A stretch of DNA of 64,000 nucleotides from UBA6080 sp964607515 (GTDB lineage Bacteria; Fermentibacterota; Fermentibacteria; Fermentibacterales; JCC-6): NCBI GenBank assembly GCA_964607515.1, contig CAZSKU010000010.1:19431-83430 (forward strand), given 5' to 3'. Positions 56,409-64,000 of this stretch are shown here, piece after piece; positions within the stretch are counted from its first letter, which is position 1, and every line of letters starts with the position of its first letter. Both the position numbers and the translations under genes were made by a program. The notes below the pieces were generated by a model that was given only the letters and a program-made list of their open reading frames with translations, was not told the origin of the DNA and searched no databases.

Positions 56409-57112
56409 CCGCCGATGCCTCCTTCTGGGATCACCTCGAGGAGCTGAGAAGGCGGATATTCGCGGTGCTTCTGGCCCTGACCGTCACCACCGCCGTCGCC
56501 TTCGGTTTCGGCGGAAGGATCATGGAATTCGCCACCGCCCCGGTGGACGGCGTTCTGCTGGCTCTCGCCCCGGCGGAGGCGGTGACCGCCAGCCTGAAGC
56601 TCTCCCTGGCGGCCGGCGCGGTGGCCTCCTCCCCGGTGGCCTTCCTGGAGATCTGGGCGTTCATTACCCCGGGGCTCTACAGGAACGAGAGGAAGGCCTT
56701 TCTCACAGCGGTGGCGTCGTGCCTCTCCCTGTTCGTCGCCGGAGCGGCCTTCGCCTGGTTCGTCATGCTGAAACCGACGCTGCTGTTGTTCAGAAGCTTC
56801 GAAACAGGGGTCATTCAGGGCAGCTGGAGCGTGTCGGGTTACATCAGTTTCCTCGGGACCTTCATCCTGGTCTTTGGAATAGCCTTCCAGCTCCCCTTGG
56901 CGATCATGATCCTCTCCAGACTCGGCATCGTCTCGCCCAAAACCCTGGGTGCATATCGCCGCCATGTGGTGGTGGGTCTGTTGGTGATCTCCGCCATCCT
57001 CACGCCTCCCGACCCGATCACCCAGGTCATCCTGGCGCTGCCGCTGTACCTGCTTTTCGAGATGAGCCTGATTCTCGCCAGGATATCCGGCAAGAAACGC
57101 TCCAGGGGCTAG
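56405..57112 (+). CDS. tatC: Twin-arginine translocase subunit TatC
   Basis: The product has 235 residues and six membrane helices. FWDHLEELRRRI is the conserved cytoplasmic start, then APVDGVLLAL, KLSLAAGAVASSP, FITPGLYRNERKAF and SYISFLGTFILVFGIAFQLP, with the later RRHVVVGLLVISAILTPPDPITQ. TatC binds twin-arginine signal peptides for folded-protein export. TTG start shares TGA with aroB (TTGA). Its TAG overlaps the TAG of the converging epimerase gene through the palindrome CTAG. Confidence 0.9.
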   Translation: MTADASFWDHLEELRRRIFAVLLALTVTTAVAFGFGGRIMEFATAPVDGVLLALAPAEAVTASLKLSLAAGAVASSPVAFLEIWAFITPGLYRNERKAFLTAVASCLSLFVAGAAFAWFVMLKPTLLLFRSFETGVIQGSWSVSGYISFLGTFILVFGIAFQLPLAIMILSRLGIVSPKTLGAYRRHVVVGLLVISAILTPPDPITQVILALPLYLLFEMSLILARISGKKRSRG

Positions 57113-57978
57113 ACCGCCTGCCCCTCCCGGCGGAGCCAGTCCAGGGCTACTGTTTTCATGGATTCCTCGAAGGAAACGGACGGCGTGAATCCCAGGTGTC
57201 TTCGTATCCTCCCGAGAGAGGCCCTGATCACTGGAACCCCGGCGGGCCGGTCATCCGCCAGGATCCCGGGAGCCACGCCCATGGCCTCCTGAAGAGCCCG
57301 CAGCACCTCGTAGCCGCTTCTGGCAACCCCGGACCCGAGGTTCAGCGCCGGGGGAAGATTCCGGGCGCCGGCGGCGGCAAGGATGGCCCGGGCGGCGTCC
57401 CTGACGTCCAGGTAATCCCGCATGGAGGCCAGGGAACCGGTGGTCACGGGACCGTCGGAGAGACCCAGGGCGATCAGGGCCAGCCGTCCCGCCAGGTCCG
57501 GCACCAGCATGCCCGGCCCCTGGCCCGGGCCGGTGATGTTGAAGAGCCTCATGGAGACACCCCTGGAGATTTCCCGTTCCCGGGCAAGCATGCTCCGGCC
57601 GTAGGGGGTCAGGGGGGCCGGGGGCTGATCCTCGTCCACGGTTCCGTCGGGATTCTCAGGAAGCCCGTAGACGGCGCAGGAGGAGGCGTTCACCAGGAAT
57701 GCCCCCGGAGCGGCGGACACCAGGTTCCGGGTCCCCACGACGTTCACCCGCTCAAGCTCCCCGGGGTTTCCCCGGGCCAGCCCCGCCAGGTGGATCACCG
57801 TCTGGAAGGATCTTCCCCGGAGCGCTTCCCGAAGGGAGTCTCCGTCGGTCAAGTCGCAAAGAACGTGCCGACCCGGCAGTGACGCGGTATCCAGGGTTGT
57901 TACGGCGAGAGACGGGTCCGCCGCCCGGATGACCGCCATTCCCAGGAATCCCGCGGCTCCGGTGACCAGCAGGTCCAA
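57109..57978 (-). CDS. Nucleotide-sugar epimerase-like protein with a replaced catalytic lysine
   Basis: The product has 289 residues. LVTGAAGFLGMAVIRAADP is a Rossmann start and VIHLAGLARGNP follows. NASSCAVYG gives Ser, and the catalytic Tyr is in PYGRSMLARE, where the usual YxxxK Lys is Met, so epimerase or dehydratase chemistry is doubtful. The C-terminal half (RDYLDVRDAARAILAA, HLGFTPSVSFEESM) is standard for the family. TTG start follows GGAGGAG one base after the preceding stop. It is the last of a four-gene minus-strand operon for a surface glycan. Confidence 0.75.
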   Translation of the reverse strand: MDLLVTGAAGFLGMAVIRAADPSLAVTTLDTASLPGRHVLCDLTDGDSLREALRGRSFQTVIHLAGLARGNPGELERVNVVGTRNLVSAAPGAFLVNASSCAVYGLPENPDGTVDEDQPPAPLTPYGRSMLAREREISRGVSMRLFNITGPGQGPGMLVPDLAGRLALIALGLSDGPVTTGSLASMRDYLDVRDAARAILAAAGARNLPPALNLGSGVARSGYEVLRALQEAMGVAPGILADDRPAGVPVIRASLGRIRRHLGFTPSVSFEESMKTVALDWLRREGQAV

Positions 57979-57979
57979 G

Positions 57980-58696
57980 TCACTCCTCCGGCATGTAGAG
58001 GGCCGCGTTGTGCAGGAACTCCTCCTGGGCCGCGGCGTAGTCGTCGGGATTGCCGATGTCCAGCCAGCGGCACGGGGGTGTTTCGCACCGGACGGTCTCT
58101 CCCTGCTCCAGCAGCCTGGTGACCAGCTCGGGAAAGTCCATCCGCCCTTCCCGGGGGATGTGTGCCAGCACGCCCTTAGATACGCCGTAGATCCCCATGC
58201 TCACGTCGAAGGTGTAGGATGGTTTTTCCCGGTATCCGGTGACCCGGTCGCCCTCCCGCTCGAGTACCCCCAGGGCCAGGTTCACCGTGCGGGTGTGGGC
58301 CGCCACGGTGAGTGCCGCGCCGCTCTCCCGGTGAGCCCGGAAGAAAACCGCGAAGTCCATGGTTGTGAACAGGTCTCCGTTCAGCACCAGGGCATGGTCG
58401 GGAAAGTCCTCCACAAGCCCCAGGGGCGCGGCGGTGCCCAGGGGGGAGGACTCCTTCACCCAGTGTATGGTCAGCCCCTGCCGGAGCAGCGGGTGTTGAT
58501 GGAAATAGGCCCGGAGAAGTTCCGACAGGTGCCCCGTGGCGAACACCAGTCGCCGGAACCCGCAGGCGTAAAGACGCCTGACCAGGATCTCCACAACCGG
58601 ATAATCGCCAACGGGAACCAGCGGCTTCGGGAAGACCGCCGTGTAGGGGGCCAGCCGGGTGCCCCTGCCCCCCGCCAGAATCACGGCGGTGTTCAT
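57980..58696 (-). CDS. Sugar-phosphate nucleotidyltransferase
   Basis: The product has 238 residues. ILAGGRGTRLAPYTAVFPKPLVPVG is the NTP-binding loop, LVLNGDLFTTMDF the metal-binding Asp region, and YREKPSYTFDVSMGIYGVSK the substrate loop. It would activate a sugar phosphate (glucose, mannose or heptose class) with NTP. No C-terminal hexapeptide repeat. ATGA overlap with the epimerase upstream. Confidence 0.85.
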   Translation of the reverse strand: MNTAVILAGGRGTRLAPYTAVFPKPLVPVGDYPVVEILVRRLYACGFRRLVFATGHLSELLRAYFHQHPLLRQGLTIHWVKESSPLGTAAPLGLVEDFPDHALVLNGDLFTTMDFAVFFRAHRESGAALTVAAHTRTVNLALGVLEREGDRVTGYREKPSYTFDVSMGIYGVSKGVLAHIPREGRMDFPELVTRLLEQGETVRCETPPCRWLDIGNPDDYAAAQEEFLHNAALYMPEE

Positions 58697-59670
58697 ACCG
58701 CGTAACCTCCACCGGCGTAGAGTTCCCGGTGATCGGCGATCCAGCGGGCGGTTACCTGAAGCCCCTCCTCAAGAGAGACCTGCGGCCTCCAGCCCATGAT
58801 CCTTTCCGCCAGCGCCGGCGACGCCGCCAGCCTCATGACCTCCCCCTTTTCCGGGCGCTTTCTCTCGCCGGCGGATACGATTTCCTTCCCCCGCATTCCC
58901 AGGATGTCGAGGATGAGCCCCGCCAGGTCTCCCACGGAAATCTCCCTTCCGGTGCCCAGTTGAACCGCCCTGCCCAGGACGTCGGGATTCTCGCCCATAC
59001 CGGCAAACCCCCGGGCCGTGTCGGAAACGTACAGGAAATCCCTGGTGGGTTCCGTGGAGCCCAGTTCTATCCGGTCCTCCCAGAGCGCCTGTGTGATGAT
59101 GGTGGGGATCACGGCCCTTCGGGACTGCCCCGGGCCGTAGGTGTTGAAGGGGCGGCAGATGGCCACGGGCATGCCGTAGGAGTGGCGATAGCTCAGGGCG
59201 AGTTGGTCTCCGGCGGTCTTGGAGGCGGCGTAGGGCGACTGGGCGTGGAGCCTGTGTTCCTCCGTGATGAGGGCGTCCGCCGCGGTGCCGTAGACCTCGC
59301 TGGTGGAGGTCACCACCACCCGGGCGCCGGTTTCCCGGCATGCGTCCAGAACGTTCTGGGTTCCCCCGACGTTAACCGACACCACATCCCCCGGATAGCC
59401 GTAGGAGTACGGGATTCCAACGAGGGCCGCCAGGTGGAAGACGGTGTCGCAGCCCTCAGCCGCACGGCGGACGGCCCGGGGATCCCTGATGTCGCCGTAG
59501 AAGGGAATGATACCCCCGGCCAGATGCCCGGGGATGTACTTGAGAAGGCCCGGGGAGGATGTGGAGGTGTATCGGAGGAAGCACGCCGTCTCCACTCCCC
59601 GCTCCAGGAGAAGGCTCACCAGGTGGTGCCCGATGAAGCCCCCGGCGCCGGTGATCAGTGCCCTTTTCAC
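58693..59670 (-). CDS. NAD-dependent sugar-nucleotide epimerase/dehydratase
   Basis: The product has 325 residues. ALITGAGGFIGHHLVSLLLERG, FHLAALVGIPYSYG, TSTSEVYGTA, and an intact PYAASKTAGDQLALSY (Tyr, Lys) are the catalytic set; RPFNTYGPGQSRRAVIPT and EPTRDFLYVSDTARGFA are substrate motifs typical of dTDP- or GDP-sugar 4,6-dehydratases/epimerases. GTG at 59670 overlaps the glycosyltransferase stop (GTGA) with GGAGA upstream. Confidence 0.85.
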   Translation of the reverse strand: MKRALITGAGGFIGHHLVSLLLERGVETACFLRYTSTSSPGLLKYIPGHLAGGIIPFYGDIRDPRAVRRAAEGCDTVFHLAALVGIPYSYGYPGDVVSVNVGGTQNVLDACRETGARVVVTSTSEVYGTAADALITEEHRLHAQSPYAASKTAGDQLALSYRHSYGMPVAICRPFNTYGPGQSRRAVIPTIITQALWEDRIELGSTEPTRDFLYVSDTARGFAGMGENPDVLGRAVQLGTGREISVGDLAGLILDILGMRGKEIVSAGERKRPEKGEVMRLAASPALAERIMGWRPQVSLEEGLQVTARWIADHRELYAGGGYAV

Positions 59671-60389
59671 GGGGTGATTCTCCTTTTCTTCCTGAGAAGG
59701 TAACCCGCCATCTCCCACAGAATGTTCAGAATCACCGAAAGCCTGTCCAAGGAGGATGACCCGTGCAGGCGCGGCTTGTACTCGAAACCGATCTCGGTTA
59801 TCGGGGTGCCGGCCCGTTTCAGTTCCGCCAGGAGTTCGGCGTCGTAGAAACAGCCGTCCGCCCGAAGGTCGAGTCTCCGCAGCCTTGCCCGGGGGATGAG
59901 CTTCATGGAGAAGTTCACGTCCCTCACACCGAGCCTGAACACGAGTTCCACCAGGGTGTTGTACACCCGGCTGAACAGCTTCCGCTTGAAACTCTCCCTT
60001 TCCCCGATCCGGTAGCCGATGACCGCCCTGCCGGGGTCCAGCAGGGGGATGACCCGGGCTATCTCCGCCACTTCGAAGGGCTCGTCGCTGTCGATGTACA
60101 GGATGAAGTCCTTCCTGGCGTTGGCGAAGCCCAGACGGATGGCGCTGCCCAGCCCCTCCCTGTTTATCTGGTGGATCACCCTGACCCTGGGGTTCGAGTC
60201 CGCCAGGCGGTCGGCGATCTCCCGGGTGAGGTCGGTGCTGCCGCTTTCCACCACCAGTATCTCGTAGTCGTCGAAAGCCCTGGACAGAACCCGGTCCAGG
60301 CTGCCGACGGCCTTCTCGGCGTTCTCCTCCTCGTTGTACATGGGAAGGACTACGGAGATGGATCCGGCTTCCCGGGAAATGGATGGCAA
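59667..60389 (-). CDS. Family 2 glycosyltransferase (dolichol-phosphate-mannose-synthase-like)
   Basis: The product has 240 residues. SVVLPMYNEEENAEKAVGSL, VVESGSTDLTREIADRLA, YIDSDEPFEV (DxD) and INREGLGSAIRLGFANA are the GT2 motifs; FYDAELLAELKRAG is typical of the DPM-like branch that loads sugars on polyprenyl phosphate. TTG at 60389 has GGAGG six bases upstream. First gene of the operon; promoter element at 60434-60444. Confidence 0.85.
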   Translation of the reverse strand: MPSISREAGSISVVLPMYNEEENAEKAVGSLDRVLSRAFDDYEILVVESGSTDLTREIADRLADSNPRVRVIHQINREGLGSAIRLGFANARKDFILYIDSDEPFEVAEIARVIPLLDPGRAVIGYRIGERESFKRKLFSRVYNTLVELVFRLGVRDVNFSMKLIPRARLRRLDLRADGCFYDAELLAELKRAGTPITEIGFEYKPRLHGSSSLDRLSVILNILWEMAGYLLRKKRRITP

Positions 60390-60433
60390 AGGCGTCCTCC
60401 AAGGTTCGAATCGGCTGTCATGCTAATCCGGGT

Positions 60434-60444
60434 CTATTATATAT
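60434..60444. promoter_or_regulatory. Shared bidirectional -10 element CTATTATATAT
   Basis: Same 11-mer as at 29742-29752, again in the centre of a divergent gap of about 100 bases (glycosyltransferase at 60389 minus, membrane protein at 60490 plus), about 45 bases from each start. Confidence 0.5.
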
Positions 60445-60489
60445 CGTGCTGCGCCCTCAGCGCCCACCGAAACACCGACGGGAAGGCCG

Positions 60490-61929
60490 ATGAAACCGGG
60501 AAACACCCTGCCCCTGCTCCTGTTCGCCGCTTTGTCAGCCCTCTCCCTGCTGCCTGGATTGTTCGCCTTCTTCAGCCCGCAGGACTACATAACCTTCCTG
60601 AATCCCCTGGCCCGGGGCGACGGCCTGGGCGAGTACCTTCTAGAGGGCTGGAGCTGGCGGGAGGACGGCGATGCAAGGGTCGGTTTCATCCGCCCCCTGG
60701 CAAGTCTGAGCTACATACCCGAGCACCTCCTTTGGGGAGCGATTCCGTGGCCTTACCGCGTCACCTCGGTTCTGATCTACGCCGCGGGATGCCTGGCGGT
60801 GATGAGGTTTGGCAACCGTTTCGGCGCAGGATTCCCAGCCGGGCTTCTGGCGGCCGCCGCCCCGGGGGCGGTGCACGCCCTCTGGCTCATCAACGGCCGG
60901 GGCGACCTTATCGCCCCGCTGTTCGGCATTCTTGCGGTGGCGGCGACGATCCGTCTGGAAGGGGAGGAAAGCCCCGGAACCCTGAAAAGACTTCTCCCGG
61001 GAATTCTGTGCCTGCTGGCCCTTGCCTCCAAGGAACAGGGAATGGCATCCGTTCCGGCGTGCGTCCTGGCTTTCTTCCTGTACCCCGCCTCGGGACGCGG
61101 GCGGAAGGCGCCGTTGTTCCTGACCGGGCTCGCAGGAGCCGCGGCGGTCTACCTGGCCGCGAGATTCCTGCTCTTCCGGGGCATCGGCGGGTACGGCAAC
61201 TTCACCCCCCCGGAGCTTATGCCCAGGAACCTGGTGGTGCTGGTGTTTCAGGCCACCGGAGCCGGATACATTCCGTGGAAGCCCCTGCGATGGCTCTTTC
61301 TCGGGATTCTGGCCATCCCACCGGCGCTTTACGGGCTGTCCCGGGGCAATTTCAGGAGAGCCCTGCTCATGCTGCTCCTGATTCCACTGTTCGGTTTTCA
61401 GAGCATCCTGGGCGACACCTGCGAACACTACCTCACCGGCCCTTCCCTCTGTCTGGGTCTTCTGACGGGGGTATCCCTGGGTCACGTCATGAAACGTTAC
61501 GCATACGCAACCGCTGCCATACTGGCCGCGGTCTGGATTCTGATCGGCTCCCGGGAGGCGGGCAGGCTCTACCACATCGCGGAACCCATGCGGGCTCTCT
61601 ACGGCGAGCTGGCCGCCGCGGTGCCGGAACTGACCCCCCGGGAGGGAGCGCCGGTGCTGGGGGTGCTGGCGGGCGGCGACCCGGCTGACCCGTTCTTCAT
61701 GGAGGGCAAGAACATTCCGATGTACCTGGACCACCTGCACCGCGGGAGGACCCCGTTTCCCACGGGGATATGGATTTCCGACTCACTGGGCGCCGGGGGC
61801 GTCCTGAATTCCTGGAACGGCAGGGGCGGCGATCCGGTCCGGCTGGATTCCCTTCCCGCAGGAACCGTTCTGCTCGTGTGGAACGGCGAGACCCTGACCA
61901 TGGAGGGGAGGAGGGCCGATGAACCCTGA
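60490..61929 (+). CDS. Polytopic membrane glycosyltransferase-39-like protein
   Basis: The product has 479 residues with about ten helices up to residue 360 and a soluble C-terminal part. An early Asp is present in FFSPQDYITFLNPLARGDG, where GT-C enzymes keep their catalytic acid, and SYIPEHLLWG and LASKEQGMASVP resemble PMT/GT39-like proteins. It may transfer a sugar from polyprenyl phosphate to glycan or protein. No certain family. GGAAGG lies before the ATG. The next gene overlaps by 11 bases. Confidence 0.55.
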   Translation: MKPGNTLPLLLFAALSALSLLPGLFAFFSPQDYITFLNPLARGDGLGEYLLEGWSWREDGDARVGFIRPLASLSYIPEHLLWGAIPWPYRVTSVLIYAAGCLAVMRFGNRFGAGFPAGLLAAAAPGAVHALWLINGRGDLIAPLFGILAVAATIRLEGEESPGTLKRLLPGILCLLALASKEQGMASVPACVLAFFLYPASGRGRKAPLFLTGLAGAAAVYLAARFLLFRGIGGYGNFTPPELMPRNLVVLVFQATGAGYIPWKPLRWLFLGILAIPPALYGLSRGNFRRALLMLLLIPLFGFQSILGDTCEHYLTGPSLCLGLLTGVSLGHVMKRYAYATAAILAAVWILIGSREAGRLYHIAEPMRALYGELAAAVPELTPREGAPVLGVLAGGDPADPFFMEGKNIPMYLDHLHRGRTPFPTGIWISDSLGAGGVLNSWNGRGGDPVRLDSLPAGTVLLVWNGETLTMEGRRADEP

Positions 61930-63448
61930 AACCGGAAGAGGGCTTGTCAACAGGATTTCAGCGGCGCTGCCGCTGGCCGCACTGGTCTGCGTCTGGCTGG
62001 TTCTGGCCGACTCCCGGAGCCTCTCCCCGGATATCATGGGAAGGTACTCGGTCAGGCTGTTTGCATTCCTGGCGGCATCAGGGATTCTCCTGACCGCTTC
62101 CGCCGCGGCCATTATCCTCCGGCCCCGGTGGCTCGGGAACAGGCTGCAGTCCTTTTTCGCAGGGGTGTCACGCAGGGGCGTTCTTACGGAAATATGGGCC
62201 TACGGCTTTCCGGCCGCCGCGGGGCTTTTCCTGTGGCTGGGAGACAAGGCCACTCCCCTGGCGCGGGAGCGGGGCATGATACTGGCCCTTGTCCTGGGGT
62301 ACGCCGGGATACTCCTTGGAATCATGAGCGCCGCGGACGGGGCGCGGAGGAAAAAAGCCCTTCTCAGGGGGTGGAACCTGCTCTTCTCCACACTTCTCAC
62401 CCTGGTGCTCCTGGAGATTGGGCTCAGGATCGTCATGCCCGGCAGCATCTTCCACCCGGCGCTGGACCTCAGGCCCCACGTCAGGGTCAGGCTCAGGAAC
62501 ACCGACCCGTCGGGCACGCCCATAGACGGCTGGTTCACCACCAACAAGTGGGGGATGAGGGGCGAGGAGCCCCCCAGGGACTGGGACGACTGGTTCACCA
62601 TAATCTGCATTGGAGGAAGCACCACCCAGTGCTTCGAACTGGACGACAGCCAGGCATGGCCGCAGCTCCTGCAGGATCATCTCAGAACGGTGAATCCCGA
62701 GACCTGGGTGGGCAACGGGGGGCTGGCCGGGCACAGCAGCCGGGCTCACCTGATCTTCATGCGTTCGGTCATCGAGCGGGTGAGGCCCGACATGGTGATC
62801 ATCCTCATGGGCGCCAATGAGAAGGTGAACTACGACCTGGGAAGCCTGGAGGATATCGAAGCCATAGGCGTTACGGAGACCTCCCTGGGTTACCGGATTT
62901 TCTGCCGGAGCCGTCTGGTCCAGATCCTCTACTATTTCAAGAAGGCATGGGTGGACGACATTCCCGTCCAGAACACCGCCGGCGCCTCCAGACTCACCCT
63001 GGTGCCCATGAGCGGCCAGGAGATGGACATCCCGGAGGATCTCCACGACCTTCTGAAGGACCCTGGATTCACCAGGAACAACGTGAGGCAGATTATCGCC
63101 CTGGCCCGGGAGTACGGGGTGACCCCGGTCTTCATGACCCAGCCGCTGCTGTTCGAGGACACCCCCTACTGGCGGGGCATACTGGGCAAGGAGAGCACGT
63201 CGCCCGACCATCCGGGACTTATCTCCGCGGCGTCCTGGTCCAGGCTTCAGGACACCAACAACAGGGACATAATGCAGGTCTGCCGGGAGGAGGGCGTGGC
63301 CTGCTACGATCTGGCCGCCGCCGTACCCAAGCAACCGGAATACTTCTTCGACGACATGCACTTCTCCATCCTGGGCTCCGCCACTGTCGCGGACAGCCTG
63401 GCGAAGTTCCTGATGGAAAGCGGACTGGTGCCGTCCCCCGCGGACTGA
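61919..63448 (+). CDS. Membrane-anchored SGNH/GDSL hydrolase
   Basis: The product has 509 residues. About five membrane helices fill the first 165 residues. The SGNH domain (about 215-500) has IICIGGSTTQ (Ser block I), a Gly in GNGGLAG (block II), LMGANEKV (Asn, block III), and FDDMHFSILG (Asp and His, block V). SGNH enzymes with this layout act as O-acetyltransferases or esterases on cell-surface polysaccharides such as alginate. Position after a GT39-like gene and opposite a glycan operon agrees. Overlaps the previous gene by 11 bases. Confidence 0.8.
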   Translation: MNPETGRGLVNRISAALPLAALVCVWLVLADSRSLSPDIMGRYSVRLFAFLAASGILLTASAAAIILRPRWLGNRLQSFFAGVSRRGVLTEIWAYGFPAAAGLFLWLGDKATPLARERGMILALVLGYAGILLGIMSAADGARRKKALLRGWNLLFSTLLTLVLLEIGLRIVMPGSIFHPALDLRPHVRVRLRNTDPSGTPIDGWFTTNKWGMRGEEPPRDWDDWFTIICIGGSTTQCFELDDSQAWPQLLQDHLRTVNPETWVGNGGLAGHSSRAHLIFMRSVIERVRPDMVIILMGANEKVNYDLGSLEDIEAIGVTETSLGYRIFCRSRLVQILYYFKKAWVDDIPVQNTAGASRLTLVPMSGQEMDIPEDLHDLLKDPGFTRNNVRQIIALAREYGVTPVFMTQPLLFEDTPYWRGILGKESTSPDHPGLISAASWSRLQDTNNRDIMQVCREEGVACYDLAAAVPKQPEYFFDDMHFSILGSATVADSLAKFLMESGLVPSPAD

Positions 63449-63494
63449 GGAAAACCTCTTCAGTTCATCCGCATGGACAAGTCTTTTATTTCCA

Positions 63495-63523
63495 TTGAAA
63501 CCCATCCCCTCCCGCTGTAATAA
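63495..63523 (+). promoter_or_regulatory. Candidate promoter for the last gene
   Basis: TTGAAA (63495-63500), 17-base spacer, TAATAA (63518-63523), in an AT-rich gap of 119 bases. The -10 is only a three-of-six match. Confidence 0.4.
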
Positions 63524-63567
63524 ATGTTATATGTAAACCGCTACCTGTCCCGGAGGGAGGCAGCGTC

Positions 63568-64000
63568 ATGAAAAGCGCAGCACTCATTCTTCTGACAACA
63601 GGCATGGTTCTTGGGGCATCGATGGTTCAGACCGACTGGAGTGGCGGTCCCTCGGGAGAGGTTACCACGACAGACTGGGGCTCTGAATTCGGATCCTGCT
63701 TCGGCATGGGATGGCAGGCTCAGGGAGTTTTAACCCTGGGAACAGCTCTCGATTGGGCAAAGGTGTCCAACGGTGGCAGTTTGCTTCTCAGAGCATGTAA
63801 CGCAAACGAAGATTCCTTCTCCGATCTGATCAGCCACATTGGGTACGGTTACATGTACTTGTATCCATCCGACGGAGATCCTTACTTGTGGGAGCCCCAA
63901 ACAATTGGTTCAGCCGACAGCATATTGACGATCTTCGCAGGCGATCTGAACAGTGATGGTCTTGATGATGCCATTGGAGGAGCGACTTCGCTTTACTGGT
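63568..64000 (+). CDS. Secreted FG-GAP/VCBS-like protein, N-terminal part (cut by window end)
   Basis: The open frame begins at ATG 63568, ten bases after GGAGGGAGG, and is still open at the window end (144 codons). A signal peptide of about 19 residues (MKSAALILLTTGMVLGASM) is followed by QTDWSGGPSGEV and a calcium-type loop GDLNSDGLDDAIGG, the FG-GAP/VCBS repeat of seven-bladed propellers found in secreted adhesins and integrin-like proteins. Codons are visibly AT-richer (many GAT, GTT, TTG) than the neighbours, which could mean transfer or a weaker-biased surface protein. Length and C-terminal domains are unknown. Confidence 0.7.
   Translation, partial: MKSAALILLTTGMVLGASMVQTDWSGGPSGEVTTTDWGSEFGSCFGMGWQAQGVLTLGTALDWAKVSNGGSLLLRACNANEDSFSDLISHIGYGYMYLYPSDGDPYLWEPQTIGSADSILTIFAGDLNSDGLDDAIGGATSLYW

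Noticed and set aside
1..64000. tRNA, rRNA, CRISPR arrays, insertion sequences or prophage genes
   Set aside because: No cloverleaf-like sequence in the gaps, no spaced direct repeats and no transposase or integrase motif was seen; gaps are too short for most of these.

Overview
The window is GC-rich, almost completely coding bacterial DNA (52 protein genes called, no tRNA, rRNA, CRISPR array or insertion sequence seen; no gene-free stretch longer than about 160 bases). The cell is Gram-negative: heptose isomerase GmhA, an LpxL-type lipid A acyltransferase, OmpA, a LolC/E-type permease, several outer-membrane barrels and TatC. Metabolism looks anaerobic or fermentative: a four-subunit ferredoxin-dependent 2-oxoacid oxidoreductase (KorDABC type), ATP-type PEP carboxykinase and pyruvate phosphate dikinase. 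Two very large C25 (gingipain/PorU-like) peptidases, a PorV-like barrel and FlgD-like C-terminal domains point to the FCB side of the tree or a neighbouring candidate phylum (for example Fermentibacteria or Eisenbacteria-like lineages). That placement is inference only.

Layout. 0-1.7 kb: end of gmhA, a YbhN-like membrane protein, an FmdB-type zinc ribbon. 1.7-2.7 kb (minus): two paralogous small lipoproteins. 2.9-13 kb (plus): orphan sugar-type binding lipoprotein, an exported double OB-fold/FlgD protein, a PorV-like barrel, a large barrel with an N-terminal ComEA-like helix-hairpin-helix, another barrel, an exported 5'-nucleotidase, a flavin amine-oxidase-like protein and a DUF2085 membrane protein. 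13-17.5 kb: cyclic-2,3-diphosphoglycerate-synthetase-like GTPase with a structured leader, then korDABC. 17.6-29.7 kb: OmpA, a minus-strand radical SAM/membrane pair, pckA, a small barrel, rlmN back to back with mtnP, thiL, and a minus-strand permease/transglutaminase-like pair. 29.8-39 kb: C25 peptidase, sirtuin, C25 peptidase and TPR protein, all overlapping. 39-48.7 kb: ppdK, a diguanylate cyclase with a degenerate receiver, and an overlapping run DUF362-ferredoxin, LpxL, small membrane protein, TPR-esterase, DUF362. 48.8-57.1 kb: beta-propeller lipoprotein (minus), gpsA, GHL10-like glycosidase, metallo-beta-lactamase hydrolase, small outer-membrane protein, lipoprotein, ion permease, aroB, tatC. 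57.1-60.4 kb (minus): a four-gene sugar-nucleotide/glycosyltransferase operon. 60.5-63.4 kb: two membrane proteins (glycosyltransferase-39-like and SGNH hydrolase). The window ends inside a secreted FG-GAP protein.

Genes are packed into operons with ATGA, GTGA or TTGA overlaps. GTG and TTG starts are very common, and two genes appear to use CTG behind a perfect AGGAGG. Intergenic regions carry recognisable -35/-10 elements, a shared CTATTATATAT element in two divergent promoters, and GC-rich hairpins between convergent genes. The most interesting locus is the 4.2-11.2 kb envelope cluster, which could form an outer-membrane nucleic-acid or nucleotide acquisition system. Next is the PorU-like/sirtuin/PorU-like operon.
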